Origin: Armatimonadota bacterium
GTDB taxonomy: Bacteria; Armatimonadota; SYMT01
Assembly: GCA_020696885.1 (NCBI GenBank)
Contig: JAJFMS010000098.1
Span: 1 to 8,247 of the forward strand
Direction: 5' to 3'
DNA: 8,247 bases
The position numbers were made by a program, and so were the translations under genes. The notes under the pieces were generated by a model. It was not told the DNA's origin. It worked only from the letters and a program-made list of their open reading frames with translations, and did not search any database. Shown here piece by piece: positions 1 through 6,605 of the stretch (the first letter of the stretch is position 1; each line of letters opens with the position of its first letter).

Positions 1-113
1 ACGCGAGTGTTCTCCCGCGCCGCAACCCGGTGGTTGTCCGCCACAAGGCCCACGGCTACGGTCACTACGCCGACCGCCAGCCCGAGCCGGCCCGCAACAC
101 TATCTTTGGTCAT
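1..113 (-). CDS. N-terminus of an unrecognised membrane-anchored protein (runs off left edge)
   Basis: Only the first 37 residues are inside the window, and the frame is open to base 1. The protein begins MTKDSVAGRLG and has a hydrophobic stretch at about residues 10-25 (alternating L, A, V, G), then a charged segment with D26, R29, R33 and E34. This looks like a signal anchor or uncleaved membrane segment. The ATG at 111-113 is chosen because GAGGAG (minus-strand reading of 118-123) lies 4 nt upstream. An in-frame ATG at 123-125 has no such site. It is too short to assign a family. A competing plus-strand frame open from base 3 to the TAG at 252-254 encodes a low-complexity peptide rich in R, P and H and was judged a shadow. 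The gene is transcribed leftwards, the same direction as the 561-4395 operon, but about 450 bp of non-coding DNA separates them. Confidence 0.55.
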   Translation of the reverse strand, partial: MTKDSVAGRLGLAVGVVTVAVGLVADNHRVAARENTR

Positions 114-240
114 CCTACTCCTCATCGCGGTCGCTGTACCGGAAACTACTACACGGCCGACATCCAACCGCGCCGCCCGGCCCATGCCCGTGGTCGCCCA
201 CTGGCCAACCGGGCTTTCCGTAAAACTATAGCCAAGCGAC

Positions 241-260
241 CCTATCCTATTTAGGGTAGG
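241..260. repeat. Inverted repeat upstream of the left-edge gene
   Basis: CCTATCC (241-247) and GGGTAGG (254-260) pair over 7 bp with one T-G wobble, around the 6-nt loop TATTTA. It lies about 130 bp upstream of the minus-strand start at 113, so it could be an operator or a small hairpin. It has no T-run and is not a typical terminator. Confidence 0.35.
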
Positions 261-340
261 AGCCGCTCGATCCCTGCTCAGAACGCGACATTTCTGTGAT
301 AGCCGAACCGAACCTGGGTTTACACGGGGGATTGTCGGTT

Positions 341-363
341 GAATGCAGGAAAAATTAGCATTC
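341..363. repeat. Perfect 6-bp inverted repeat with A/T-rich loop
   Basis: GAATGC (341-346) and GCATTC (358-363) are exact inverted copies around the 11-nt loop AGGAAAAATTA. It lies about 200 bp beyond the stop of the CPBP gene in the direction of transcription. It is bidirectional in form and could be a weak processing or termination hairpin. The stem is short and no U-tract follows it on either strand. Confidence 0.3.
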
Positions 364-413
364 GAGCGCTATCGATTGTGCTGGGAGCGAGGGAGGGCCG
401 AGGTAGAGGCCGG

Positions 414-441
414 GTGTTGGGTGTTGGGCCTTGGGTGTTGG
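414..441 (+). repeat. Heptanucleotide array 1 (GTGTTGG, four units)
   Basis: Four consecutive 7-base units are visible: GTGTTGG, GTGTTGG, GCCTTGG, GTGTTGG. The period is exact, and one unit carries the variant GCCTTGG. The complement of that variant (CCAAGGC) has a near match, CTAAGGC, in the array at 6745-6779, so the two arrays look like relatives in opposite orientation. The array lies in non-coding DNA about 120 bp beyond the CPBP stop codon. Confidence 0.8.
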
Positions 442-517
442 GGGACGCGCGGCAGGCAGCGTGAGAGGCGGGACGGGCGTGGTCGCGGGGGCAGAGCGGC
501 GCAGGTGCACCGATCCG

Positions 518-549
518 GCTCGCACTTCAAACCTCGTCGCTCGCACTTC
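518..549. repeat. 11-bp direct repeat just beyond the CPBP gene
   Basis: GCTCGCACTTC occurs at 518-528 and again at 539-549, 10 nt apart (21-bp period). On the minus strand this reads GAAGTGCGAGC twice, starting 12 nt after the CPBP stop. A 21-bp period places both copies on the same face of the helix, which would suit a protein-binding site. It could equally be a fragment of an intergenic repeat family. Confidence 0.5.
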
Positions 550-560
550 CCGAGGGGGGC

Positions 561-1769
561 TCAGCCGATGCGGAGTGCCTGGTAGGTCTCCGGCTCGGCC
601 GGGAGGGTGGATTCGAAGTCGTTCAGCGGAGCGGCTAGTCTTGCCGGAAGCAGTGGACGGATACTCCACAGCACACCCAGGTGGATGAGCATGAGCACGC
701 AGAGCACCATGCCGGCCTCCGGGCCGAAGCTCCCGCCGGTAAACAGGTCCGCGCCGGGCGCGGTGGTGCGGACGATGGACGCGGGCACGTCCATCCCACT
801 CACCGGGAGGCCGAAGACCGGCCCTTCCATCAGGTTCCAGCCGGCGTGGAGGAAGATCGCCAGCCACAGGTCGCCCGTGATCAGCACCACGGTGGCCAGG
901 TAGAACCCGGCCAGCAGCAGGCCGACGATGGCGAGCGGGTACTTCTCCATGTGGGGATTCACGCCGTGGAATGCGGCGAAGAGCACGGAGCTGCCGATCA
1001 CCCCACCCCACGCCCCCCAGGAGCGCCGGCCCGCGTGCATCACGTAGCCGCGGAAGCTGATCTCTTCCACCGCCGCAAACGGCAGCAGGATCACCAGGCC
1101 CACCGCCGCCGTGAGCAGGCCACTCGGCCCGGGGACCAGGCTGTCGAGCCGGTACCAACCCAGGCTGATCCCCGTACCAACTACGGAAATGAACAGCACG
1201 GCAGCCAGACCCAGCCCGCTCGCGGCATCCTTCCAGATCCCCGGCCGCCAACGGAGGCCCAGATCCGAGAGTTTCGACCGCTCGAGCCAACGAGCCGTCA
1301 GCGCCGTGTAAGCGAGCACCAGGAGCACCGAGGCATAGCCGAAGAAGGCGAACAGCGCCGACCAGACCGGCAGACCGGGCCCGGAGGCGTCCATCAAGCT
1401 GCCGGCGCCGCCCGGCGAGGGCCGGCCCTGAAGCGCCCCTGCCAACAGCAGGGCGAACGCCAGCGCCTGTTGGCTGCCCATTTCCACCACGAGGAAGCCG
1501 ATCAGGTAGAGGATCAGGCTCAGCCAGCCGGGCAGTCGCGGTCGCCGGGCCGAAGGCGCCGCGCCGGCGACATCTGGAGTGAGACCGGCGGCGCCAGGCG
1601 TTCCTACGGGCGGCGCCGGGCGCCCGTTAGCGATCCCAGCCACGCGAGCGTAGCAGCCGGGGCAATACATCCGCCCCAGCAGCGGATGCAGGCACCCGGC
1701 GCAGTGCGGCTGCGCGCAGTATTCGCACGTGCCGCTGCTCGGGATCTGCGGGTGGAGGAGGCAATTCAT
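561..1769 (-). CDS. B-box zinc-binding domain plus CPBP-family intramembrane metalloprotease
   Basis: A 402-residue membrane protein. Residues 3-39 form a small zinc-binding B-box-like module (C3, H6, C15, C18, C23, C26, C36, C39), followed by an A/P/G-rich linker (about 43-80) and roughly eight membrane segments from residue 82 to 370. The CPBP (Rce1-like/Abi) protease motifs are present: E235-E236 in AVEEISFRGY with R240, H268 in AAFHG, and H308 with N312 in HAGWN. The family cleaves or processes substrates inside the membrane, but the substrate here cannot be read from sequence. The ATG at 1767-1769 is chosen because it starts right at the B-box and overlaps the upstream stop as ATGA. There is no Shine-Dalgarno site before it, so translation probably depends on coupling to the PHP gene. 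A GTG at 1806-1808 would add 13 residues inside that gene and is less likely. It is the last gene of a three-gene operon. Confidence 0.88.
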   Translation of the reverse strand: MNCLLHPQIPSSGTCEYCAQPHCAGCLHPLLGRMYCPGCYARVAGIANGRPAPPVGTPGAAGLTPDVAGAAPSARRPRLPGWLSLILYLIGFLVVEMGSQQALAFALLLAGALQGRPSPGGAGSLMDASGPGLPVWSALFAFFGYASVLLVLAYTALTARWLERSKLSDLGLRWRPGIWKDAASGLGLAAVLFISVVGTGISLGWYRLDSLVPGPSGLLTAAVGLVILLPFAAVEEISFRGYVMHAGRRSWGAWGGVIGSSVLFAAFHGVNPHMEKYPLAIVGLLLAGFYLATVVLITGDLWLAIFLHAGWNLMEGPVFGLPVSGMDVPASIVRTTAPGADLFTGGSFGPEAGMVLCVLMLIHLGVLWSIRPLLPARLAAPLNDFESTLPAEPETYQALRIG

Positions 1770-3118
1770 GGGGCGGGAAGCGCGTAGATCGGGTTGGTGT
1801 AGATCCACGGGCGCGGCTCATCACCAAGACGAACCCACGCTTCTACCCGGTACACCCCCGGATCCTGCACTTCGTACGTAAGTTCCACGCCCTCAGCGCG
1901 GCGCACCTCCTGCCCGTTCCGCAGCAACCGGATCTCGCACGGCCCAGGCGTGCGCACGGTGAGCACCGGATGGTCCGCGACGCGGACGTCACCGCCCATC
2001 TCGACGGTCCGGTCCCCGGCCTTCGCCTCGTAGCGGAATCCGGTGGGGTCCGCCATCCAGTCGAAGGCCACGTAGGCCCGCCCCTTCTGGAGCGCGTCGA
2101 ACAGGGCGGGCTCCGTCACTTCCGGCGCCAGCACGTGCGTGCTCACGTAGCCCAGGCTCACTTCATACGGGTCGAACTGGTGGGAGAGGAGCGGAGCACC
2201 GGGCTTCACGGAACCGAGCAGGAAGAGCGGCAGCTTGTTCTTCGGCACGGCGCCGACCACCTTACCAAGGGCGTCCTTGATCTGCAGGCCGTCGTCGACC
2301 ACTTCGAACGAGACCCCCACGTTCTGGTGAGAGTCGTTGCCCGCAAGGCCGACCACCCTCCGTCCCGTGGGCAGGAACCGGAGGTTCAGCGCGTCCCACC
2401 GCTTGAGCACCTCGGTCTGCTCGTCGAAGATCGAGGCGAACGCTTCCGGCTGGAACTTCTTCAGGGTGCCTAGCAGCGAGAGGGTCTTGAGCGGGTTCTC
2501 GGTACGGAGCTTGCCCAGCACCTCTTCGAAGCCGCTGTCCTTCGCGTCCGCGTGGCTGTTGTAGATCTCCATCCCCACGTAAGGGGGTAACTCCCAGTCC
2601 GCGTCGGTCTTCCGCTGCTCCGGATGGGCCACGAACCCGATGCCGTCGGTACCCTGCAGGGAGCGCAGCACGTCGGCAGCGTGGTCGCTCGGTGACCAGT
2701 CCGCTTTCGCGCCCCGCCAGACGAGCAGTCCGTCACTGAGCTCGGCACCCGGCACGAACAGCACGCCGTCCTTCTCGCCGCGCAGCCCTTCCGTCTGCCA
2801 CTTCCGATCCGCGGTGGGGTGCTCGGTCATGAACATCGCCCGGATTCCGGCCGCCTTGGCCGCGGCGATCAGTTGCGGCTCCGTCACGCGCGAATCGTGC
2901 GACAGACCGGAGTGCGCGTGGAACACGCAGCGGACATCCCGCAGCTCGCCGGTGCGCTCGGCGGGCATCACGCTCTTGCGCAACTGCCTCGCGCCCTGGC
3001 GCAGCCCGGCCAGGTACGGCTCCTGCAAGCGCATCGCCAGCGACGAGGAGAATACCGGCGCGGCCGCCAGCAGCAGCGGGAGTAGCAGGTACCGGGTGCG
3101 GGATCGGGGGCTTCTCAC
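1766..3118 (-). CDS. Exported PHP-domain metal-dependent hydrolase
   Basis: A 450-residue protein with a basic N-terminus and a hydrophobic core (residues 10-25), so it is probably exported or membrane-anchored. The PHP metal-binding motifs occur in order: H67-A-H69-S with H74, T98-E99-H100, E126 in GAELSDG, H165 in AHPEQR, and D262 with H264 in GNDSH. Together these match the usual trinuclear metal centre, which suggests an active phosphoesterase or related hydrolase. The substrate is unknown. Residues from about 370 on form a beta-rich C-terminal part ending IYTNPIYALPAP, a tail seen in other exported PHP proteins. The start is a GTG (3116-3118) with GGAGG 6 nt upstream at 3125-3129, inside the end of the ceramidase-like gene. 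The GTGA overlap with that gene and the ATGA overlap with the CPBP gene show tight coupling. Confidence 0.88.
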   Translation of the reverse strand: MRSPRSRTRYLLLPLLLAAAPVFSSSLAMRLQEPYLAGLRQGARQLRKSVMPAERTGELRDVRCVFHAHSGLSHDSRVTEPQLIAAAKAAGIRAMFMTEHPTADRKWQTEGLRGEKDGVLFVPGAELSDGLLVWRGAKADWSPSDHAADVLRSLQGTDGIGFVAHPEQRKTDADWELPPYVGMEIYNSHADAKDSGFEEVLGKLRTENPLKTLSLLGTLKKFQPEAFASIFDEQTEVLKRWDALNLRFLPTGRRVVGLAGNDSHQNVGVSFEVVDDGLQIKDALGKVVGAVPKNKLPLFLLGSVKPGAPLLSHQFDPYEVSLGYVSTHVLAPEVTEPALFDALQKGRAYVAFDWMADPTGFRYEAKAGDRTVEMGGDVRVADHPVLTVRTPGPCEIRLLRNGQEVRRAEGVELTYEVQDPGVYRVEAWVRLGDEPRPWIYTNPIYALPAP

Positions 3119-4395
3119 GGCTTGCCTCCACGCTTCTGCTCGTCCATGCCGTCTTCGGCAGGGGCATTCGCCGCTTTGAGACCCGCCTCGAGCGGTGCGA
3201 TGTCTCCGCCGATGAGCCGGCCCAGCGCTAGCGTCAGCTCCTCGCCGAACGTGGGGCCGAAGAACGACACCGTCACTTCATAGCCGCCCTTCTTCATCTC
3301 GGACTGCGTGAGCAGGTAGCCAAGGTGGTCGTTCGCCAGGCCGATTACCGCGGGATGGGCCACCCCCTGGCGGCGAGCGTGCTCTTTGAGCAGCAGGCCG
3401 AGCTGCGTGATCGGCTCGCCGGGCATGGCGATCAGCAGCGCGTCGTTGATCGCGATGGTCTGGAGCGTGGTCTCTTTCCCGGCCCCCAACAGCGCGGCCC
3501 CCGAGGTCTGCGGCAGCGCCAGCGGCGCCAGGCGGGCCGTGAGCTTCACTTCCGCTTCCGGCTTGAGGGTCCGGTACAGCTCCAGCGCGGCCTGCCCGCC
3601 GAGCTCCCCATGGGCCTTCGCGCCCTCGAAGTTGGAGGTGTTGTCCTGAATGTTCGGAGAGATATCGCCCTCGGCGCCGTTCGCATAAAGCGCCGTGAGA
3701 CCCGGCACGCTGGATTCCAGGAACGCCTGCGTGTACCCCATCCAGTCCGCGGAGAACTCCATGTTCTTCGATTCGAGCACGGTGCCGTGCGCGGTCAGGT
3801 TCAGGAGCGCCGCCAGGGGCTTGCCGTCCCGGGTATCCACGCGGAGGAGCCAGAGCGCTGGGTCCTTGATCCGGGCCTTCCGGCGGTTGCGCATAAACTT
3901 GGGCAGCCGCGACTCCCCGATCGCCAGCCGCGCGGGCTGCAGCGATTCCGCGGCCTGCTTCACGGCCCGGGTAATCCCGTCCGCCATCCCCTCGAACACG
4001 GCGGGACGGTAGGCGCCCATCGCGATCACGGCAAAGGCGCCTTCTCCATAAGCCCCCGGCCCGGAATGGGTGTGGGAAGCACAAAGCAGTAGGTTCTGGC
4101 TGGGAAAGCCGCTCCGCTCGACCACCCGCTGGCGGATCTTCGGGTTGGTGCCGATCAGGTCCGTGGTGATCAGCGCCACCCGGGTGGTGCCGTCGTCCAG
4201 GACCAGGGCCTTGGCATAGATCGGGTCGTGGGTCCCGGTAGATGGCTTGCCGAAACGGTCGCCGTATCCTCCGAGAGGGGTTCCCACCGGCGGGGTGATG
4301 TCAACCTTCGCAACCCCTGCCCGCAGCTCGCCTGCCTGTGCCGGCCGAGCGAGGCCGAGGAATAGAAGTCCCGCGATCAGTACGTATCGAAGCAT
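3115..4395 (-). CDS. Neutral/alkaline ceramidase-like amide hydrolase, catalytic domain only
   Basis: A 426-residue protein with a clear signal peptide (hydrophobic residues 4-15, AQA before a probable cut after A21). It matches the N-terminal catalytic domain of neutral/alkaline non-lysosomal ceramidases, which split the amide bond of ceramide and release sphingosine. Visible motifs: AKVDITPPVGTPLGGYG near the N-terminus, H108 and H110 in ASHTHSGPG, H203 in TAHGT, the nucleophile motif EGDISPN with S246, E327 in PGEP, and Y360 or Y372. Known Pseudomonas-type ceramidases carry a further C-terminal beta-sandwich domain and are near 650-700 residues; this one lacks it. The true substrate may therefore be another lipid amide. 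The ATG at 4393-4395 has GGGAG 6 nt upstream (4402-4406). It is the first gene of the operon with the PHP and CPBP genes. Confidence 0.87.
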   Translation of the reverse strand: MLRYVLIAGLLFLGLARPAQAGELRAGVAKVDITPPVGTPLGGYGDRFGKPSTGTHDPIYAKALVLDDGTTRVALITTDLIGTNPKIRQRVVERSGFPSQNLLLCASHTHSGPGAYGEGAFAVIAMGAYRPAVFEGMADGITRAVKQAAESLQPARLAIGESRLPKFMRNRRKARIKDPALWLLRVDTRDGKPLAALLNLTAHGTVLESKNMEFSADWMGYTQAFLESSVPGLTALYANGAEGDISPNIQDNTSNFEGAKAHGELGGQAALELYRTLKPEAEVKLTARLAPLALPQTSGAALLGAGKETTLQTIAINDALLIAMPGEPITQLGLLLKEHARRQGVAHPAVIGLANDHLGYLLTQSEMKKGGYEVTVSFFGPTFGEELTLALGRLIGGDIAPLEAGLKAANAPAEDGMDEQKRGGKP

Positions 4396-4427
4396 CGACG
4401 TCTCCCGGAGCGGCGCATAGCCGAAAC

Positions 4428-4456
4428 AGCGTACCCCGAAGGTAGGGGCATGTCAA
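4428..4456 (-). promoter_or_regulatory. Sigma70-like promoter of the ceramidase operon
   Basis: On the minus strand a perfect -35 box TTGACA (4451-4456) is followed by a 17-bp spacer and TACGCT (4428-4433), which matches the -10 consensus at positions 1, 2 and 6. Transcription would start near 4421 and give a leader of about 26 nt before the ATG at 4395. The spacer holds CCCC...GGGG, 4-bp inverted arms that could bind a regulator. This separates the ceramidase-PHP-CPBP operon from the SUKH gene upstream. Confidence 0.6.
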
Positions 4457-4480
4457 CCGGGCGCGACACGCCGCCTACCC

Positions 4481-4494
4481 CGCCCCTCCGGGCG
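4481..4494 (-). terminator. Short GC hairpin just after the SUKH gene
   Basis: CGCCC (4481-4485) and GGGCG (4490-4494) form a 5-bp stem with a 4-nt loop, starting 4 nt after the stop of the SUKH-HEAT gene. No T-run follows on the minus strand, so an intrinsic terminator is doubtful. Its place between that stop codon and the ceramidase promoter is the main reason to list it. Confidence 0.22.
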
Positions 4495-4498
4495 TCGA

Positions 4499-5341
4499 TC
4501 AACGTCGCTTCAGGTAGATGGCCCAGTTCGGATCTATCTCCAGGAGGAGGAGGTTGCGCTGGGCCTCGGCCTCGGGATGGTCCCACTCCCGCAGCGCTGT
4601 CATTGCCGCGATCCGGGCGTTCTGCCGGCCATGCCGCGCTAGCTCGGCGAGAGCGGGAATAGCAGGAACGTAGTGTCGTCGTGCCAGTAACTGGCAGGCC
4701 CGCTCCTGAACCCACATGTCGTCATCCTGAAGATAGGGCAGGATCCGCTCGGTGTCGGCGACGGGGAAGAGCTCCAGCGCTTTAAACAGCAGCGACTTCC
4801 GCTTCCGCGCGTCCTTCGCGGCTGCCGCCTGCTCCACGTGCCGCAGCGCGAGGGCCAGCTCCGCTTCATCCTGGGAAGATCGGCCGCTGGGTACGTCGTT
4901 CCGGCTCCGCAGCATCTCGGACCAGTCCTGCCCGGCGGCCGCCGCGGCCAACAGTGCCGCGTGGAACGACTCCAGGTCCGGGTAGACCGGGGTATGATCC
5001 ACCTCCTCATGATCGAGGAAGCATGGGCGGCCCGTGAGCGGCCCACTGATGAACACTGCGGCGTAGTTGCCCTGGTCGTCGGTCCAGCACGGAAGGAGGG
5101 TCTCGTCGATCATCCCTGCTTCCCGCAGGAGCGGAAGGTCACCCAGGATCTCTTCGCCCGCCATCCACCGCAGCGGAAGGCTTCCCGCCGCGGACATTCC
5201 ATTCCCCTGCGCATACAGGTCCCGGAGTGCGGGGGGAAGCGGACCACCCACCGCCGCCTCCAGGGAGCGGATGAGTCCCTCCCCTGCGGGAGAGTGGAAG
5301 GCGGCTCCGTGTTGAACGAGGGCTGTCACGAGATTCTGCAT
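4499..5341 (-). CDS. SUKH (SMI1/KNR4) domain protein with HEAT-like C-terminus
   Basis: A 280-residue soluble protein without signal peptide. Residues about 18-140 look like a SUKH/SMI1-KNR4 domain: the segment LPPALRDLYAQGNGM (35-49) is the typical motif, followed by a predicted beta region (WTDDQGNYAAVFISG, 86-100) and FLDHEE (108-113). SUKH proteins are often immunity proteins against polymorphic toxins, but many are stand-alone proteins of unknown role. After a helical linker (155-195), residues about 196-255 resemble two HEAT-type repeats (ILPYLQDDDMWVQERACQLL; AIPALAELARHGRQNARIAA). No toxin gene is adjacent, so an immunity role is not supported by context. It starts 15 bp after the J-domain gene stops; the Shine-Dalgarno site before the ATG (5339-5341) is weak, consistent with operon expression. 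Confidence 0.78.
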   Translation of the reverse strand: MQNLVTALVQHGAAFHSPAGEGLIRSLEAAVGGPLPPALRDLYAQGNGMSAAGSLPLRWMAGEEILGDLPLLREAGMIDETLLPCWTDDQGNYAAVFISGPLTGRPCFLDHEEVDHTPVYPDLESFHAALLAAAAAGQDWSEMLRSRNDVPSGRSSQDEAELALALRHVEQAAAAKDARKRKSLLFKALELFPVADTERILPYLQDDDMWVQERACQLLARRHYVPAIPALAELARHGRQNARIAAMTALREWDHPEAEAQRNLLLLEIDPNWAIYLKRR

Positions 5342-5356
5342 GGGTCAACTCGCAAA

Positions 5357-5671
5357 TCAACGGGAGGGCGCACAGATCCGCCGGTACGCCTCATTGATCA
5401 TCCGCAGCCGCTCCGAGGCGTAGGCCTGTGCCTGGGGATCGTGGCAGTAGCGGTCCGGGTGGTAAAGCCGCACCTGCCTGCGCCAGCAGTTCCGGAGCGT
5501 GATCGGGTCCGTGTCGATCGGTGCTCCGAGCACCCGGTACTCCGCTTCCAGCGGATGCGGCGGGGCGGCAGGCCGGGTGCGCCCTCGCGGGCGCTCGCGA
5601 AAGGCGGAGCCCTGCACCAGGCCCAGGCTTAGCAGGATCCGGTACCGCGCCCGGCGCCAGAACCAGTACAC
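5357..5671 (-). CDS. Small J-domain (DnaJ-like) protein with hydrophobic N-terminus
   Basis: A 104-residue protein. Residues about 41-102 form a J domain: helix I near LEAEYRVLGA, helix II in TLRNCWRRQVRLYHPDR with the essential HPD motif at 71-73, and helix III in ASERLRMINEAYRRI. J domains stimulate the ATPase of DnaK/Hsp70. There is no G/F region, zinc finger or client-binding domain, so this is a class C type protein. The first 20 residues (aromatic and basic, then ILLSLGLV) are hydrophobic enough to suggest membrane association. The start is a GTG (5669-5671) with the strong site GGAGGAGG 8 nt upstream (5680-5687), formed by the last codons of the preceding gene. That gene's stop lies only 4 nt before this start, so the two are probably co-translated. 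Confidence 0.83.
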   Translation of the reverse strand: MYWFWRRARYRILLSLGLVQGSAFRERPRGRTRPAAPPHPLEAEYRVLGAPIDTDPITLRNCWRRQVRLYHPDRYCHDPQAQAYASERLRMINEAYRRICAPSR

Positions 5672-5675
5672 GGCG

Positions 5676-6524
5676 CTACCCTCCTCCGCGCAGGGTGAGC
5701 GTCTCCGTAAGGCTGTCTTCCAGCTCCGCCACGCGGTGCGTGAGGTTGTTGATCTCCTGGTACACCGGATCCGTGGCCTCGGAGCCGGCTACTGCATCCG
5801 AGGTCTGGATGCGGGCCACATGGCTGAGCATGTTGTCGAAGGTGCACTGGACCACCGAGAGCTGCCCATCGATCCGGTGGACCGCTTCCTCAATCCGGAT
5901 GTAGTTCTCCAGCTCCTGCCGCTTCTGCCCCAGCGCCTGCTCGTACAACTGGCGGGTAGCAACATCGTGCGTCTGGTCCAGCTTCGCCTGGATCTGGATC
6001 GCCTGGCGCTGGGCATCGTGGCTGCGGAAGGACGCGAGGTACTGCTGAAGCTGCTGCCGCTTCTCCGCCAGCGAGAGGCAGTGCTGGAGCAGGGAGGTCA
6101 GCTCCACCCGGGTGTGGGGCAGCACCAGCCGCTCGGAGCCGTACATCCCGAGCAGCCGCTCCTGGGATTCCACGATCGCCGAGAGCGCCGCCGCAGTGTC
6201 CCGATCCAGCACCGTGGAGAGGTGCTCCAGCCGCGTGATGAGGTCTCGCCAACGCGTCCGCAGCATGTCCTCGCTGCTGGCGCGCGCGTAGAGCGGATCC
6301 TGGAGCCGCGACCAGATCCACCCCACGTCCAGCAGCAGCGCCCCCGCCCCGATCATCCACGCATCCGGCGTCCCGACCAGCAGTACCCCGGTCGCACCCA
6401 GGAACAGGGAGAGCGGAGACGTTGCGGCCCGCACCAGCACCTTCCCTAGCAGCCGCTCCCGGTTGGGGAGGCCGGAGATCGGGGTCACCGGGGGAGATGA
6501 GCGTTCGTAGCGGGGATGGGACAT
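5676..6524 (-). CDS. Two-TM hairpin plus long coiled-coil protein, family not recognised
   Basis: A 282-residue protein I cannot place in a named family. After a polar, proline-containing N-terminus (1-35), two hydrophobic segments at about 37-53 and 55-71 are separated only by a few residues around a proline (GTPDAW), so they form a membrane hairpin with both ends on the same side. Residues 85-270 are almost wholly helical and rich in L, Q, E and R, suggesting a long cytoplasmic coiled coil (for example EKRQQLQQYLASF and YQEINNLTHRVAELEDSL). Its position between pspA and a J-domain gene suggests a membrane scaffold or PspA partner; this is inference. The ATG at 6522-6524 has no Shine-Dalgarno site because heptad array 2 ends 3 nt before it. 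No better start is visible nearby. It is followed by the J-domain gene after a 4-nt gap. Confidence 0.8.
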   Translation of the reverse strand: MSHPRYERSSPPVTPISGLPNRERLLGKVLVRAATSPLSLFLGATGVLLVGTPDAWMIGAGALLLDVGWIWSRLQDPLYARASSEDMLRTRWRDLITRLEHLSTVLDRDTAAALSAIVESQERLLGMYGSERLVLPHTRVELTSLLQHCLSLAEKRQQLQQYLASFRSHDAQRQAIQIQAKLDQTHDVATRQLYEQALGQKRQELENYIRIEEAVHRIDGQLSVVQCTFDNMLSHVARIQTSDAVAGSEATDPVYQEINNLTHRVAELEDSLTETLTLRGGG

Positions 6525-6526
6525 CG

Positions 6527-6582
6527 GTGTTGGGTGTTAGGTATTGGGTATTGGGTGTTAGGTGTTCGGTGTTGGCTGTTCG
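6527..6582 (+). repeat. Heptanucleotide array 2 (GTGTTGG type, eight units)
   Basis: Eight units in exact 7-base register: GTGTTGG, GTGTTAG, GTATTGG, GTATTGG, GTGTTAG, GTGTTCG, GTGTTGG, CTGTTCG. Variation is mainly at positions 3 and 6. The array starts 2 nt beyond the ATG of the two-TM coiled-coil gene, so in that mRNA it is read as a C/A-rich leader (CCAACAC-type units) directly before the start codon. It is in opposite orientation to array 3, 162 bp away. Confidence 0.85.
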
Positions 6583-6591
6583 GTTGGGGTG

Positions 6592-6605
6592 AGCGCTCGA
6601 GCGCT
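6592..6605. repeat. Perfect 14-bp palindrome
   Basis: AGCGCTCGAGCGCT is its own reverse complement. It lies 9 bp beyond array 2, about 70 bp upstream of the start of the two-TM coiled-coil gene. It could be a dimeric regulator site. Its right half, TCGAGCGCT, also occurs at 362-370 near array 1, which may be chance. Confidence 0.5.

Larger units (their letters stand above)
114..560. other. Non-coding interval rich in small repeats
   Basis: This 447-bp gap lies between the end of the CPBP gene and the start of the left-edge gene. Frames here encode only low-complexity peptides with no recognisable domain. It holds two short inverted repeats (241-260 and 341-363), a heptanucleotide array (414-441) and an 11-bp direct repeat (518-549), each listed separately. 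The rest shows no clear signal. The promoter for the left-edge gene should lie in 126-300 but is not convincing: a TATAGT on the minus strand at about 224-229 has no matching -35 box at 16-18 bp. Confidence 0.6.

Noticed and set aside
3..254. Plus-strand open frame from the left edge to 254
   Set aside because: Its product is rich in R, H and P with no motif, while the minus strand shows a good ribosome site, ATG and membrane helix over 1-113.
355..1290. Long minus-strand frame opposite frame of the CPBP gene, 311 codons
   Set aside because: It overlaps the CPBP gene in another frame and its product is a low-complexity R/G/P-rich peptide without domains, as expected in GC-rich DNA.
681..1787. 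Plus-strand frame of 368 codons across the CPBP gene
   Set aside because: Antisense shadow: product is H/Q/R/P-rich with no recognisable fold, while the minus frame shows clear B-box and CPBP motifs.
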